From NCBI RefSeq assembly GCF_039523075.1, contig NZ_BAAAEP010000016.1, positions 1-64,000 on the forward strand: 64,000 bases of DNA. Reading direction: 5' to 3'. The notes beneath the pieces were generated by a model, which was not told where the DNA came from, did not search any database, and worked only from the letters and a program-made list of their open reading frames with translations. Position 1 is the stretch's first letter. Each line of letters opens with the position of its first letter. The translations under genes and the position numbers were made by a program. Below are positions 19,262 to 28,548 of the stretch, piece after piece. The stretch is from Caenispirillum bisanense (GTDB lineage Bacteria > Pseudomonadota > Alphaproteobacteria > Rhodospirillales > Rhodospirillaceae).

Positions 19262-19852
19262 TCATGGCGGCGGCGCCCCGCCGGCCAGGGCATCCAGCGC
19301 CATGTTCAGCGCCAGCACGTTGACCCGCGGCTCGCCGAGGATGCCAAGCGTGCGGCCCTCGACATGCTCCGCCACCAGGGCCCGCACCTGGGCCTCGGGC
19401 AGGCCGCGCGCGGCCGCGATACGCGGCACCTGGAAGGAGGCGCTCTCCGGCGAGATGTGCGGGTCGAGCCCGGACCCGGAACCGGTGACCAGATCCACCG
19501 GCACCGTCGGGGCGCCCGGGCCGGCGGCGGCGCGGGCCGCCTCCGTCCGCTCGGTGACGGCGGCGATGAGTTCCCGGCTGGTGGCGCCCAGGTTGGAGGC
19601 ACCGGAGGAAGCCGCGTCATAGCCGTCGCCGGCATAGGACGGCCGTCCATGGAAGTACCCGGGCCGGGTGAAGCTCTGTCCCAGCAGCGCGGAGCCGAGC
19701 ACGGTGCCGTCGTCCCGTTGGATCAGGCTGCCGCTTGCCTGATCGGGAAACAGGGCCTGGCCGAGGCCGGTCATCGCCAAAGGGTAGCCGATCCCGAGGA
19801 CGGCGGTGAAACCGAGATACAGGGCGCCGTAGCGCAGGGTCTTGATGAGCAT
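19262..19852 (-). CDS. kdpC: Potassium-transporting ATPase subunit KdpC
   Basis: 196 residues with one N-terminal membrane helix (YGALYLGFTAVLGIGYPLAM). Family segments include GSALLGQSFTRPGYFHGRPS, SGASNLGATSREL, VPVDLVTGSGSGLDPHISPE and EPRVNVLALNMALD. KdpC is the small periplasmic-facing subunit that stabilises ATP binding in the KdpFABC potassium pump. It starts 20 bp after the kdpB stop. Confidence 0.96.
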   Translation of the reverse strand: MLIKTLRYGALYLGFTAVLGIGYPLAMTGLGQALFPDQASGSLIQRDDGTVLGSALLGQSFTRPGYFHGRPSYAGDGYDAASSGASNLGATSRELIAAVTERTEAARAAAGPGAPTVPVDLVTGSGSGLDPHISPESASFQVPRIAAARGLPEAQVRALVAEHVEGRTLGILGEPRVNVLALNMALDALAGGAPPP

Positions 19853-19872
19853 GGCGGTTGTCTCCTTCGTCC

Positions 19873-21987
<2,115 letters not shown>

Positions 21988-22021
21988 CGGAGTCTCTCTT
22001 AACCGTGAAGAGGTGGCGGCG

Positions 22022-23725
22022 TCAGTAGCTGAGGCCGCCGGTCATGGCGAAGTGCTCGGCAATCGGCCCGAGGGCGAGCGCCGGGAAGAAGGTCAGGCCG
22101 CCGACGATGACGATCACGCCGATCAGCAGGCCGACGAACAGCGGCCCGTGGGTCGGGAAGGTGCCGGCCGTCTCGGCGTGGGCCTTCTTGCCGACCAGCG
22201 ATCCGGCGACCGCCAGCATGGGCACGATGATCGCGAAGCGGCCGAGCAGCATGGCGATGCCGAGCATGGTGTTCTGGTAGACCGTCCCCGCCCCGAAGCC
22301 GGCGAAGGCAGAGCCGTTGTTGCCGGTGGCCGAGCTGTAGGCATAGAGGATCTCCGACAGGCCGTGCGGCCCGGCGTCCTGCACGCTCGCCACCCCCACC
22401 GGCAGCACCGCCGAGATCGCCCCGAGCACCAGGATGCCGAGGGGGATGGACAGCAGCGCCAGCACCCCCAGTTTGACTTCCTTGGCCTCGATCTTCTTAC
22501 CCAGGTATTCCGGCGTGCGGCCGACCATGAGCCCGGCCAGGAACACCGCCAGCACGACGTAGAGCAGCATGCCGTAGAAGCCGGCGCCGACGCCGCCGAA
22601 CACGATCTCGCCCAACTGCATCAGGATCATCGGCACCATGCCGCCGAGCGGCGTGAAGCTGTCGTGCATGGAGTTGACCGAGCCGTTGGAGGCGGCGGTG
22701 GTGGTCACCGCCCACAGCGCCGAGTTGACGACGCCGAAGCGGACCTCCTTGCCCTCCATGTTGCCGGCGCTCTGGTCCACCGGCAGGGCGGCGATCAGGT
22801 CGTTGCCGGCTCGCTCCGCCCCGTAGGTCACGCCGAGGGCGACGAGGAACATCACCGCCATGGCGGCGAAGATGGCGCGGCCCTGGCGGAAATCCTGCGC
22901 CATGCGGCCGTAGAGGAAGCAGAAGGCGGCGGGGATGAGCAGGATGGACACCACCTGCACCAGGTTCGACAGCGGCGTCGGGTTCTCGTAGGGGAAGGCC
23001 GAGTTCACGCCGAAGAAGCCGCCGCCGTTGGTGCCGAGCTGCTTGATGGCGATCTGGCTCGCCGCCGGGCCCTGGGCGATGAGTTGCTGCCCGCCTTCCA
23101 GCGTCGTCGCCGGGATGTAGGCGGCCAGGGTCTGCGGCACGCCCTGCCAGACAAGGACGAGCGTCACCACCACTGCCAGCGGCAGCAGCACGTAAAGGAC
23201 GCTGCGGGTGAGGTCGACCGTGAAATTGCCGATGCCGCGCCCCGACCGCCGCACGAAGCCGCGAATGACGGCGACGGCGACGGCCATGCCGGTGCCGGCG
23301 GACACGAAGTTCTGCGTCGTCAGCCCGACCATCTGGCTGAAGAAGCTGAGGTCCGCCTCGCCGGAATAGGCCTGCCAGTTGGTGTTGGTCATGAAGCTGA
23401 CCGCCGTGTTGAACGCGAGGTCCGCGCTCATGGGCGGAATTCCCTGCGGGTTGAACGGCAGGACGTGCTGCAGGCGCAGGATGGCAAACAGCACCAGGAA
23501 GCCGGCGGCATTGAAGGCCAGCACGGCGAAGGCATAGGCCGTCCAGTGCTGGTCGGCGTCGGGGCGGGTGCCGGTCAGGCGGCAGACCGCCTTTTCGACG
23601 GGGACGACCAGCGGCGACAGCAGCGTCCGCTCGCCCGCATAGACCCGCGCCATGTACCGGCCGAGCGGCGGCGCGAGGGCGGCGATCAGGACAACGAATA
23701 GGGCGAGCTGGAGGAGATCGGTCAT
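22022..23725 (-). CDS. kdpA: Potassium-transporting ATPase potassium-binding subunit KdpA
   Basis: About 567 residues with ten membrane helices, the channel-like subunit that selects potassium in the KdpFABC pump. Selectivity-filter-like segments are visible in FMTNTNWQAYSGE, LGTNGGGFFGVNSAFPYENP, SNGSVNSMHDSFTPLGG and SSATGNNGSAFAGF. The second ATG (MTDLLQLALF) is preferred; two codons upstream is another ATG. It follows kdpF by about 20 bp. Confidence 0.97.
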   Translation of the reverse strand: MTDLLQLALFVVLIAALAPPLGRYMARVYAGERTLLSPLVVPVEKAVCRLTGTRPDADQHWTAYAFAVLAFNAAGFLVLFAILRLQHVLPFNPQGIPPMSADLAFNTAVSFMTNTNWQAYSGEADLSFFSQMVGLTTQNFVSAGTGMAVAVAVIRGFVRRSGRGIGNFTVDLTRSVLYVLLPLAVVVTLVLVWQGVPQTLAAYIPATTLEGGQQLIAQGPAASQIAIKQLGTNGGGFFGVNSAFPYENPTPLSNLVQVVSILLIPAAFCFLYGRMAQDFRQGRAIFAAMAVMFLVALGVTYGAERAGNDLIAALPVDQSAGNMEGKEVRFGVVNSALWAVTTTAASNGSVNSMHDSFTPLGGMVPMILMQLGEIVFGGVGAGFYGMLLYVVLAVFLAGLMVGRTPEYLGKKIEAKEVKLGVLALLSIPLGILVLGAISAVLPVGVASVQDAGPHGLSEILYAYSSATGNNGSAFAGFGAGTVYQNTMLGIAMLLGRFAIIVPMLAVAGSLVGKKAHAETAGTFPTHGPLFVGLLIGVIVIVGGLTFFPALALGPIAEHFAMTGGLSY

Positions 23726-23744
23726 GGGCATGGGACCGGCTCCG

Positions 23745-23834
23745 TCAGAATTTCTCGGGCCGCAGCAGCGCGAAGCCGAGATAGGCCACCAGCGCCAGTG
23801 CGACCGTCAGGCCGAGGATGTGGGTGAAGTCCAT
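23745..23834 (-). CDS. kdpF: Potassium-transporting ATPase subunit KdpF
   Basis: A 29-residue single-helix peptide starting MDFTHILGLTVALAL and ending FALLRPEKF. The C-terminal LLRPEKF pattern and position directly before kdpA identify it as KdpF, the small lipid-like stabiliser of the KdpFABC complex. Confidence 0.93.
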   Translation of the reverse strand: MDFTHILGLTVALALVAYLGFALLRPEKF

Positions 23835-23849
23835 GGGGCTGCGCTCCGG

Positions 23850-23933
23850 TCACAACCGGTCGAGCGCCGGCACGGCGGCTGCGCACAGACCAAAGACCCC
23901 GAGCGCGAGCGCCAGGTACAGGACGTCGAGCAT
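23850..23933 (-). CDS. 27-aa single-helix peptide heading the kdp operon
   Basis: A tiny gene with a strong AAGGAGG ribosome site before its ATG. It encodes MLDVLYLALALGVFGLC..., one membrane helix, ending PALDRL. It lies 15 bp upstream of kdpF in the same orientation. Small proteins of this form with a final DRL or similar are seen ahead of kdpF in some alphaproteobacteria, but a role is not established. It could be an extra pump-associated micropeptide. Confidence 0.7.
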   Translation of the reverse strand: MLDVLYLALALGVFGLCAAAVPALDRL

Positions 23934-24009
23934 GGGAAACCTCCTTCGTTGCTCGTGTCGAAGGAGGATGACGGGAAAGGCTGTAAAGGGGCGATCAGGC
24001 GGGAGAGGC

Positions 24010-24045
24010 GGCGGCGTAAAGTTTCCGGGAATTCTTTACGCCGCC
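24010..24045. promoter_or_regulatory. Perfect 12-bp inverted repeat upstream of the kdp operon
   Basis: GGCGGCGTAAAG (24010-24021) and CTTTACGCCGCC (24034-24045) are perfect mirror arms separated by 12 bp. A further half-site CTGTAAAG lies at 23981-23988, closer to the operon. The TTTAC core resembles TTTACA-type elements in known KdpE sites. Position upstream of kdp suggests an operator, most likely for KdpE; it could alternatively end transcription of the esterase gene, although no T-run follows. Confidence 0.5.
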
Positions 24046-24068
24046 GTTATGCTCCTATCCGGTTCGCC

Positions 24069-25280
24069 TCAGTCGCCCTTCCGTGGCCCCCGGCCATGGT
24101 CGAAGAAGAAGCGGAGCATTTCGCGGCTGGCGTCCGGGCCGCGCGGGTCGGTATGGGAGCCCGTCGGGCTGCCCCCGGCCCAGGCGTGGCCAGCGCCGTG
24201 GATGGTCCACTGCTCGCACACCACCTCTCCCGACCGGGCGGTGTGAACGACGCGGCTGTAGCCGTGGCCGCCGCTCGCCTCGCCCCGGTGCGTCGTCGCC
24301 CGCGAGCCGGCGGCGGAGGCCGTGGCTTGCGCCGCGACGGCATCGCCGTTGACCGCATGGACCGTCGAATCCGCATCGCCGTGGAAGACGATGGTCGGGA
24401 TGCGGAGGATCGTCCGCGCGTTCCCGCCACCGCCCTGGCGCATGGCCGCGAAGGCGGAGGGGATGTCGCGGGCGGCGCCGACCGGCAGGCCGGAATGGAC
24501 ACCGACGGCGGCGAACAGGTCGGGATAGGCCGCCGCCAGCACCGCCGCCGTCGCACCACCCGCCGACAGGCCGGCGGCGTAGACCCGGCTCGGGTCAACC
24601 GGATGGTCGCGCAGGATCTGGCGGGTCAGGCCGGCGAGGATCGACGGCTCGCCCCGCCCGCGCTGCTGATCCTGCGGGTTGAACCAGTTCCAGCACCGGT
24701 TGGGGTTGGCCGACGACGGCTGCTCCGGGTAGGCGACGAGGCAGCCGCGCTCCTCCGCCAGGGCGTTCATTCTGGTGCCGGCGGCGAAATCGTCCGGCGA
24801 CTGGGTGCAGCCGTGCAGCATGACGACCAGCGGCAGCGCCGCCGCCGACCGGTTGGCCGGAACATAGAGCTTGTAACGCCGGGTTCCGGCGGCGTTGGCG
24901 TAGGTGAAGGTCTCGAACGACGCGCCCTCGGGCAGCGGTTCGGTCACCACCGGCGGAGCCTTGCCGAGGCCGCTCAGGCCGCCGCCCTGCCGGGGCACCT
25001 GCTTCGCCAGTCGACGCAGCGTTTCGCCGAGACCGGCGCCGGGGGTGCGGCGGGTTTGTCCGGCGGTCCAGGGTGCGGTTCGGGGCTGCGGCGGCGGCGG
25101 CGCTGGCGCGTCCACCGTGATGAACTCGGCGTCGATGACGGGCGCCGGCGGGGCTGCCGGCGGCGATGATGCCGGCTCGCCCTTGAGCAGGCGCTGGATG
25201 AAGGAGGTCGCGTCGGCCAGCTTGCCGGCGCGAGTCAGGCGCACGGCTTCGGCCATGCCCGAGGGCAGGGTGTCGGTCAT
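24069..25280 (-). CDS. PHB depolymerase-family esterase
   Basis: 403 residues of the alpha/beta-hydrolase group related to polyhydroxybutyrate depolymerases and feruloyl esterases. The oxyanion segment is VMLHGCTQSPDDFAAGTR and the nucleophile is S239 in AAGLSAGGA. The likely acid is D in VFHGDADSTV (about 305) and the histidine is in HGAGHAWAGGSP (about 375). The N-terminus (MAEAVRLTRAGKLADATSFI) is helical and not a signal peptide, so it is probably cytoplasmic. The ribbon-helix-helix regulator gene lies just upstream on the same strand. Confidence 0.85.
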   Translation of the reverse strand: MTDTLPSGMAEAVRLTRAGKLADATSFIQRLLKGEPASSPPAAPPAPVIDAEFITVDAPAPPPPQPRTAPWTAGQTRRTPGAGLGETLRRLAKQVPRQGGGLSGLGKAPPVVTEPLPEGASFETFTYANAAGTRRYKLYVPANRSAAALPLVVMLHGCTQSPDDFAAGTRMNALAEERGCLVAYPEQPSSANPNRCWNWFNPQDQQRGRGEPSILAGLTRQILRDHPVDPSRVYAAGLSAGGATAAVLAAAYPDLFAAVGVHSGLPVGAARDIPSAFAAMRQGGGGNARTILRIPTIVFHGDADSTVHAVNGDAVAAQATASAAGSRATTHRGEASGGHGYSRVVHTARSGEVVCEQWTIHGAGHAWAGGSPTGSHTDPRGPDASREMLRFFFDHGRGPRKGD

Positions 25281-25350
25281 CGGGGGAGCCTTCCAGGGCT
25301 TGGAGGGGGGACGAACGGCACCGTCTTCGGGGTGGCACCGCCGGAGGGAG

Positions 25351-25785
25351 CTACGTAGTGCGGTCGGCGAGCGCCGCCTTCACCGCAGGACTGGCGTGCA
25401 GGGCACCAAGGACGGAGACAGAGGCGATGGTGGCGCGGGCCAGTTCGGGCGTGACGTCGGCTGCGATGCTGCACAGGCCGAGAACCCGGATCTCCAGCAT
25501 CCGGCCGGCGTCGCGCGCCGCTTCCAGGTCGTGACGGCTGTAGTGCAGCAGGCCGAGGTCGACGCCCTTGCGGGCAACAGCCTGCCGGGCCACGTCACCA
25601 TGCCGCTCGATCTGATTGCGGATGGCGGTGCGGATGAAGTCGGTCCGGTTGGAGTAGAAGCCTTCCTGCACCAGAAGGTCGATGTGTCCCAGGTCCACGA
25701 ACCCGAGATTGATGGTGATCTTCTCGCTGTCCGCCGCCTTCGCCGGCGCCGTCTTGCTGTGCTTTGCCATCTTCACACCATCCAT
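25351..25785 (-). CDS. CopG/ribbon-helix-helix transcriptional regulator
   Basis: Up to 144 residues. The DNA-binding ribbon-helix-helix is at about 22-60: KITINLGFVDLGHIDLLVQE followed by GFYSNRTDFIRTAIRNQI. The remaining 85 residues are an unassigned helical domain. ATGs at 25785 and 25770 (MAKHSKTAPA) are both possible. The start overlaps an array of ACCATCC/GGATGGT half-sites, so self-repression is likely. The esterase gene follows 70 bp downstream in the same direction and may be controlled with it. Confidence 0.8.
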   Translation of the reverse strand: MDGVKMAKHSKTAPAKAADSEKITINLGFVDLGHIDLLVQEGFYSNRTDFIRTAIRNQIERHGDVARQAVARKGVDLGLLHYSRHDLEAARDAGRMLEIRVLGLCSIAADVTPELARATIASVSVLGALHASPAVKAALADRTT

Positions 25786-25813
25786 TCACCATCCCGCTGG
25801 ATGGTAAGATGGT
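25777..25813. promoter_or_regulatory. Repeated operator ACCATCC / GGATGGT over the copG start
   Basis: Four half-sites lie within 37 bp: ACCATCC at 25777-25783 and 25788-25794, then the inverted GGATGGT at 25799-25805 and GATGGT at 25808-25813. The two direct copies are 11 bp apart, about one helix turn, and the central pair forms a dyad around CGCT. Ribbon-helix-helix repressors bind such tandem short sites, so this is likely the operator of the adjacent regulator. Confidence 0.6.
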
Positions 25814-25858
25814 GCAGACGGCAGGGGGCCGCAAGAGCTGGCTGAGAATTGGCAAAAC

Positions 25859-25890
25859 AAAACACCCGCCGTCTCGCGACAGCGGGTGTT
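25859..25890 (-). terminator. Terminator copy 1, after the tRNA-like element
   Basis: On the minus strand, AACACCCGC pairs with GCGGGTGTT around GTC-GCGA-GAC and is followed by TTGTTTTG. The 32 bp are identical to the copy at 25981-26012. Confidence 0.75.
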
Positions 25891-25900
25891 CCGGGAATTC

Positions 25901-25975
25901 TGGTGGAGCTGAGGGGAAGCGAACCGTCACGCCGTAGGCGTGCCACCCAAGGACAGGGGTTCGATTGCCAACCCC
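25901..25975 (-). pseudogene. tRNA-Ala-like element (acceptor stem intact, body divergent)
   Basis: A 75-nt minus-strand segment starting GGGGTTG and ending CAGCTCC-A-CCA. The acceptor stem pairs along all 7 positions and keeps a G3-U70 pair, the known identity mark for alanyl-tRNA synthetase. The last 26 nt match the real tRNA-Ala upstream except for one base before the divergence point. The interior does not make normal D and T arms: the T stem is broken, and two other hairpins form, GGGGTT/AACCCC and CACGCC/GGCGTG. It is followed by a copy of the tRNA-Ala terminator. It is either a tRNA-Ala pseudogene or a novel tRNA-like RNA. Confidence 0.5.
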
Positions 25976-25980
25976 AAAGC

Positions 25981-26012
25981 AAAACACCCGCCGTCTCGCG
26001 ACAGCGGGTGTT
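25981..26012 (-). terminator. Rho-independent terminator of tRNA-Ala (copy 2)
   Basis: The same hairpin as at 25859-25890, placed 9 nt after the 3' end of tRNA-Ala on the minus strand and followed by TTTTG. Confidence 0.85.
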
Positions 26013-26021
26013 TCTGAAACC

Positions 26022-26097
<76 letters not shown>

Positions 26098-26138
26098 ATC
26101 GTGTGCCGGGTGTTGGGATCACCGGCGGAGTGGGCGGA

Positions 26139-26166
26139 ACATAAGGAAGGCCGCGCCCCGAATCAA
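26139..26166 (-). promoter_or_regulatory. Likely promoter of tRNA-Ala
   Basis: On the minus strand, TTGATT (26166-26161) and TTATGT (26144-26139) are 16 bp apart, about 40 bp upstream of the tRNA. The boxes are moderate matches. Confidence 0.4.
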
Positions 26167-26217
26167 GCGAAAAATGAAGGGTTTGAGACGGCTTTTTCCC
26201 ACCCCCGCAAGAGCCGC

Positions 26218-26243
26218 GGAAGGGCCGGAAAACCGGCCCTTCC
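26218..26243 (-). terminator. Hairpin after leuB
   Basis: GGAAGGGCCGG and CCGGCCCTTCC form a perfect 11-bp stem with a TTTT loop, 12 bp after the leuB stop. No T-run follows on the minus strand, so efficiency is uncertain. Confidence 0.6.
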
Positions 26244-26255
26244 GCCAGGCCCTCG

Positions 26256-27371
26256 TCAGCCCGCCAGGGCGTTCAGTTCGGCCAGGACGGCGTCGCCCAT
26301 CTGCGTGGTGCCGACGCGGGTGGCGCCCGGCTGCATGATGTCGCCGGTGCGGATGCCCTTGTTCAGGACCGTCTGGATCGCCTGCTCGATCATGTCGGCC
26401 TCGGCCATCATGTCGAAGCTGTAGCGCAGCATCATGGTGAACGACAGGATGGTCGCCAGCGGGTTCGCCAGGTTCTGGCCGGCGATGTCCGGGGCCGAGC
26501 CGTGCACCGGCTCATAGAGCGCATAGCGCTTGCCGGTCACCGGGTCGGCGGCACCCAGCGAGGCCGACGGCAGCATGCCGAGCGAGCCGGTCAGCATGGC
26601 GGCGCAATCCGACAGGATGTCGCCGAACATGTTTTCCGTCACCACCACGTCGAACTGCTTCGGGTTGCGCACCAGCTGCATGGAGGCGTTGTCGACGTAC
26701 ATGTGCGACAGCTCGATCTCCGGGTATTCCTCCTGCTGCAGCTTGATCATCTCTTCGCGCCACAGGACGGTGCATTCCAGCACGTTGGCCTTGTCGACCG
26801 AGCACACCTTCTTGTTGCGCTTCATCGCCAGGTCCATGGCGACGCGGCCGATGCGGGTGATTTCCGGCGTGGTGTAGACCAGCGAGTTGATGCCCTTGCG
26901 GGTACCGTCCGGCAGGGTCTCGATGCCGCGCGGCTGGCCGAAGTACATGCCGCCGGTCAGCTCGCGCACGATCATGATGTCGAGGCCCTTGACGACCTCA
27001 AGCTTCAGGGTCGAGGCCTCGGCCAGGGCGTCGAACACCACCGCCGGGCGCAGGTTGGCGAACAGGCCGAGTTCCTTGCGGATGCCGAGCAGGCCGCGTT
27101 CCGGCTTGATGTCGAAGGGCAGGTCGTCCCACTTGGGGCCGCCGACGGCGCCCAGCAGCACGGCGTCGGCTGCCTTGGCCTTCTCCAGCGTGTCGGCCGG
27201 CAGCGGACCGCCGGTGGCGTCGATGGCGGCGCCGCCGATGAGGCCCTCGGTCAGCTCGAAGCGCGCCTTGCCGCGCTGCTCCAGCCATTCCATGAGGCGC
27301 ACCACCTGGGGCATCACCTCGGGGCCGATGCCGTCGCCGGGCAGGACGAGAACCTTCTTCGTGTCAGCCAT
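26256..27371 (-). CDS. leuB: 3-isopropylmalate dehydrogenase
   Basis: 371 residues. The enzyme oxidises and decarboxylates 3-isopropylmalate with NAD, the third step of leucine synthesis. Family segments are LPGDGIGPEVMPQ at the N-terminus, RELTGGMYFGQPRG, the catalytic region VDKANVLECTVLWRE, VDNASMQLVRNPKQFDVVVT and ENMFGDILSDCAAMLTGSLG, and the NAD site VHGSAPDIAGQNLANP. It lies 110 bp after leuD, beyond a terminator, so it probably has its own promoter or depends on readthrough. Confidence 0.97.
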   Translation of the reverse strand: MADTKKVLVLPGDGIGPEVMPQVVRLMEWLEQRGKARFELTEGLIGGAAIDATGGPLPADTLEKAKAADAVLLGAVGGPKWDDLPFDIKPERGLLGIRKELGLFANLRPAVVFDALAEASTLKLEVVKGLDIMIVRELTGGMYFGQPRGIETLPDGTRKGINSLVYTTPEITRIGRVAMDLAMKRNKKVCSVDKANVLECTVLWREEMIKLQQEEYPEIELSHMYVDNASMQLVRNPKQFDVVVTENMFGDILSDCAAMLTGSLGMLPSASLGAADPVTGKRYALYEPVHGSAPDIAGQNLANPLATILSFTMMLRYSFDMMAEADMIEQAIQTVLNKGIRTGDIMQPGATRVGTTQMGDAVLAELNALAG

Positions 27372-27430
27372 GGTTGTCTCTCTCTCGGTCTTGGTCTTGG
27401 TGGTCCGGGCGGCGGGCCGCCGCGGTCATG

Positions 27431-27462
27431 AAAAAGGGGGGCTCCGCCATGCAAAGCCCCCC
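27431..27462 (-). terminator. Rho-independent terminator between leuD and leuB
   Basis: On the minus strand GGGGGGCT pairs with AGCCCCCC and is followed by TTTTT. It lies 20 bp after the leuD stop and before leuB. Confidence 0.7.
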
Positions 27463-27481
27463 GTCATGCCGTCGCTGTCGG

Positions 27482-28111
27482 TCAGGCCGCCGTGTTGGCA
27501 GCCGGCACCGCCCACGGGGATTCGCGGGTCAGGCGCTCCTCGTAGGCGCGGATCTTGTCGTCCTTCTGCAGCGTCAGGCCGATGTCGTCCAGGCCTTCCA
27601 GCAGGCAGTGCTTGCGGAAGGGGTCGATGTCGAAGCGGATGACGCCGCCATCGGGACCGGTGATTTCCTGCTTCTCCAGGTCCACCGTCACGGTGGCATT
27701 GGCGCCACGGGCGGCATCGTCCAGCAGCTTGTCGACCTCGGCCTGCGGCAGGCGGATCGGCAGGATGCCGTTCTTGAAGCAGTTGTTGTAGAAGATGTCG
27801 GCGAAGCTGGGCGCGATGACGCAGCGGAAGCCGAAGTCCAGCAGCGCCCACGGCGCATGTTCGCGCGAGGAACCGCAGCCGAAGTTGTCGCCGGCCACCA
27901 GGATGGTGGCGGAGCGATAGGCCGGCTTGTTCAGCACGAAGTCGGCGATTTCGGCGCCGGCGTCGTCATAGCGCATCTCGAAGAACAGGTTCTTGCCGAG
28001 CCCGGTGCGCTTGATGGTCTTCAGGAACTGCTTGGGGATGATCATGTCGGTGTCGACGTTGATCATCGGCAGCGGCGCCGCGACGCCGGTCAGCTTGGTG
28101 AACTTTTCCAT
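27482..28111 (-). CDS. leuD: 3-isopropylmalate dehydratase small subunit
   Basis: 209 residues starting MEKFTKLTGVAAPLPMINVD. With LeuC it isomerises 2- to 3-isopropylmalate. Family segments are NVDTDMIIPKQFLKTIKRTGLG, the swivel-domain loop AGDNFGCGSSREHAPWAL and APSFADIFYNNCFKNGILPI. It begins 7 bp after a small acidic-protein gene that separates it from leuC. Confidence 0.96.
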   Translation of the reverse strand: MEKFTKLTGVAAPLPMINVDTDMIIPKQFLKTIKRTGLGKNLFFEMRYDDAGAEIADFVLNKPAYRSATILVAGDNFGCGSSREHAPWALLDFGFRCVIAPSFADIFYNNCFKNGILPIRLPQAEVDKLLDDAARGANATVTVDLEKQEITGPDGGVIRFDIDPFRKHCLLEGLDDIGLTLQKDDKIRAYEERLTRESPWAVPAANTAA

Positions 28112-28118
28112 CGTGCGA

Positions 28119-28400
28119 TCATCCCTTCCTGCGCGGCGACCAGGACGACAGGTTGGCGAAGAAGCCATCCTCGTCCTCGTCGGCCTCGAACTCGATCTCG
28201 ATGTCGTCGTCGCCGTCGCAGGCCCGGAACTCGTCGTCCTCGTCGTCGGCCGGCGGCTCGCTCAGCAGGTCGGCGGCGGAGAAACGCGGCCAGATGCGGC
28301 TGAGCAGGCTCTCGGACACCTCGATCTCCGAGGTGATGAGGCCGTTGACGAAACGGGCGGTCGGGTCCACGAACAGCGATGCCATCGCGGCCTTGGCCAT
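28119..28400 (-). CDS. Small acidic protein of unknown function between leuC and leuD
   Basis: 93 residues starting MAKAAMASLFVDPTARFVNG, with an AGAAGGG ribosome site. The first half is a plausible folded segment (LITSEIEVSESLLSRIWPRF). The middle is an Asp/Glu-rich stretch (DDEDDEFRACDGDDDIEIEF) and the end is basic (SSWSPRRKG). It ends 7 bp before leuD, so it is co-transcribed and probably coupled. I do not recognise a family. Confidence 0.7.
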   Translation of the reverse strand: MAKAAMASLFVDPTARFVNGLITSEIEVSESLLSRIWPRFSAADLLSEPPADDEDDEFRACDGDDDIEIEFEADEDEDGFFANLSSWSPRRKG

Positions 28401-28548
28401 GGCTTTACCCTTCTCTCTTTCTCTCGCGCCGGGCAGGCCGGGCGGCGGGACTGCCGCCGGCCTGCACCGGGACACAGGCACTCGGTCTCTCTCGGGCCCG
28501 TCCGGCGCCTCCCGCTCTGGCGGCGGGATCGGCCGGCGGGCCGCAGGG

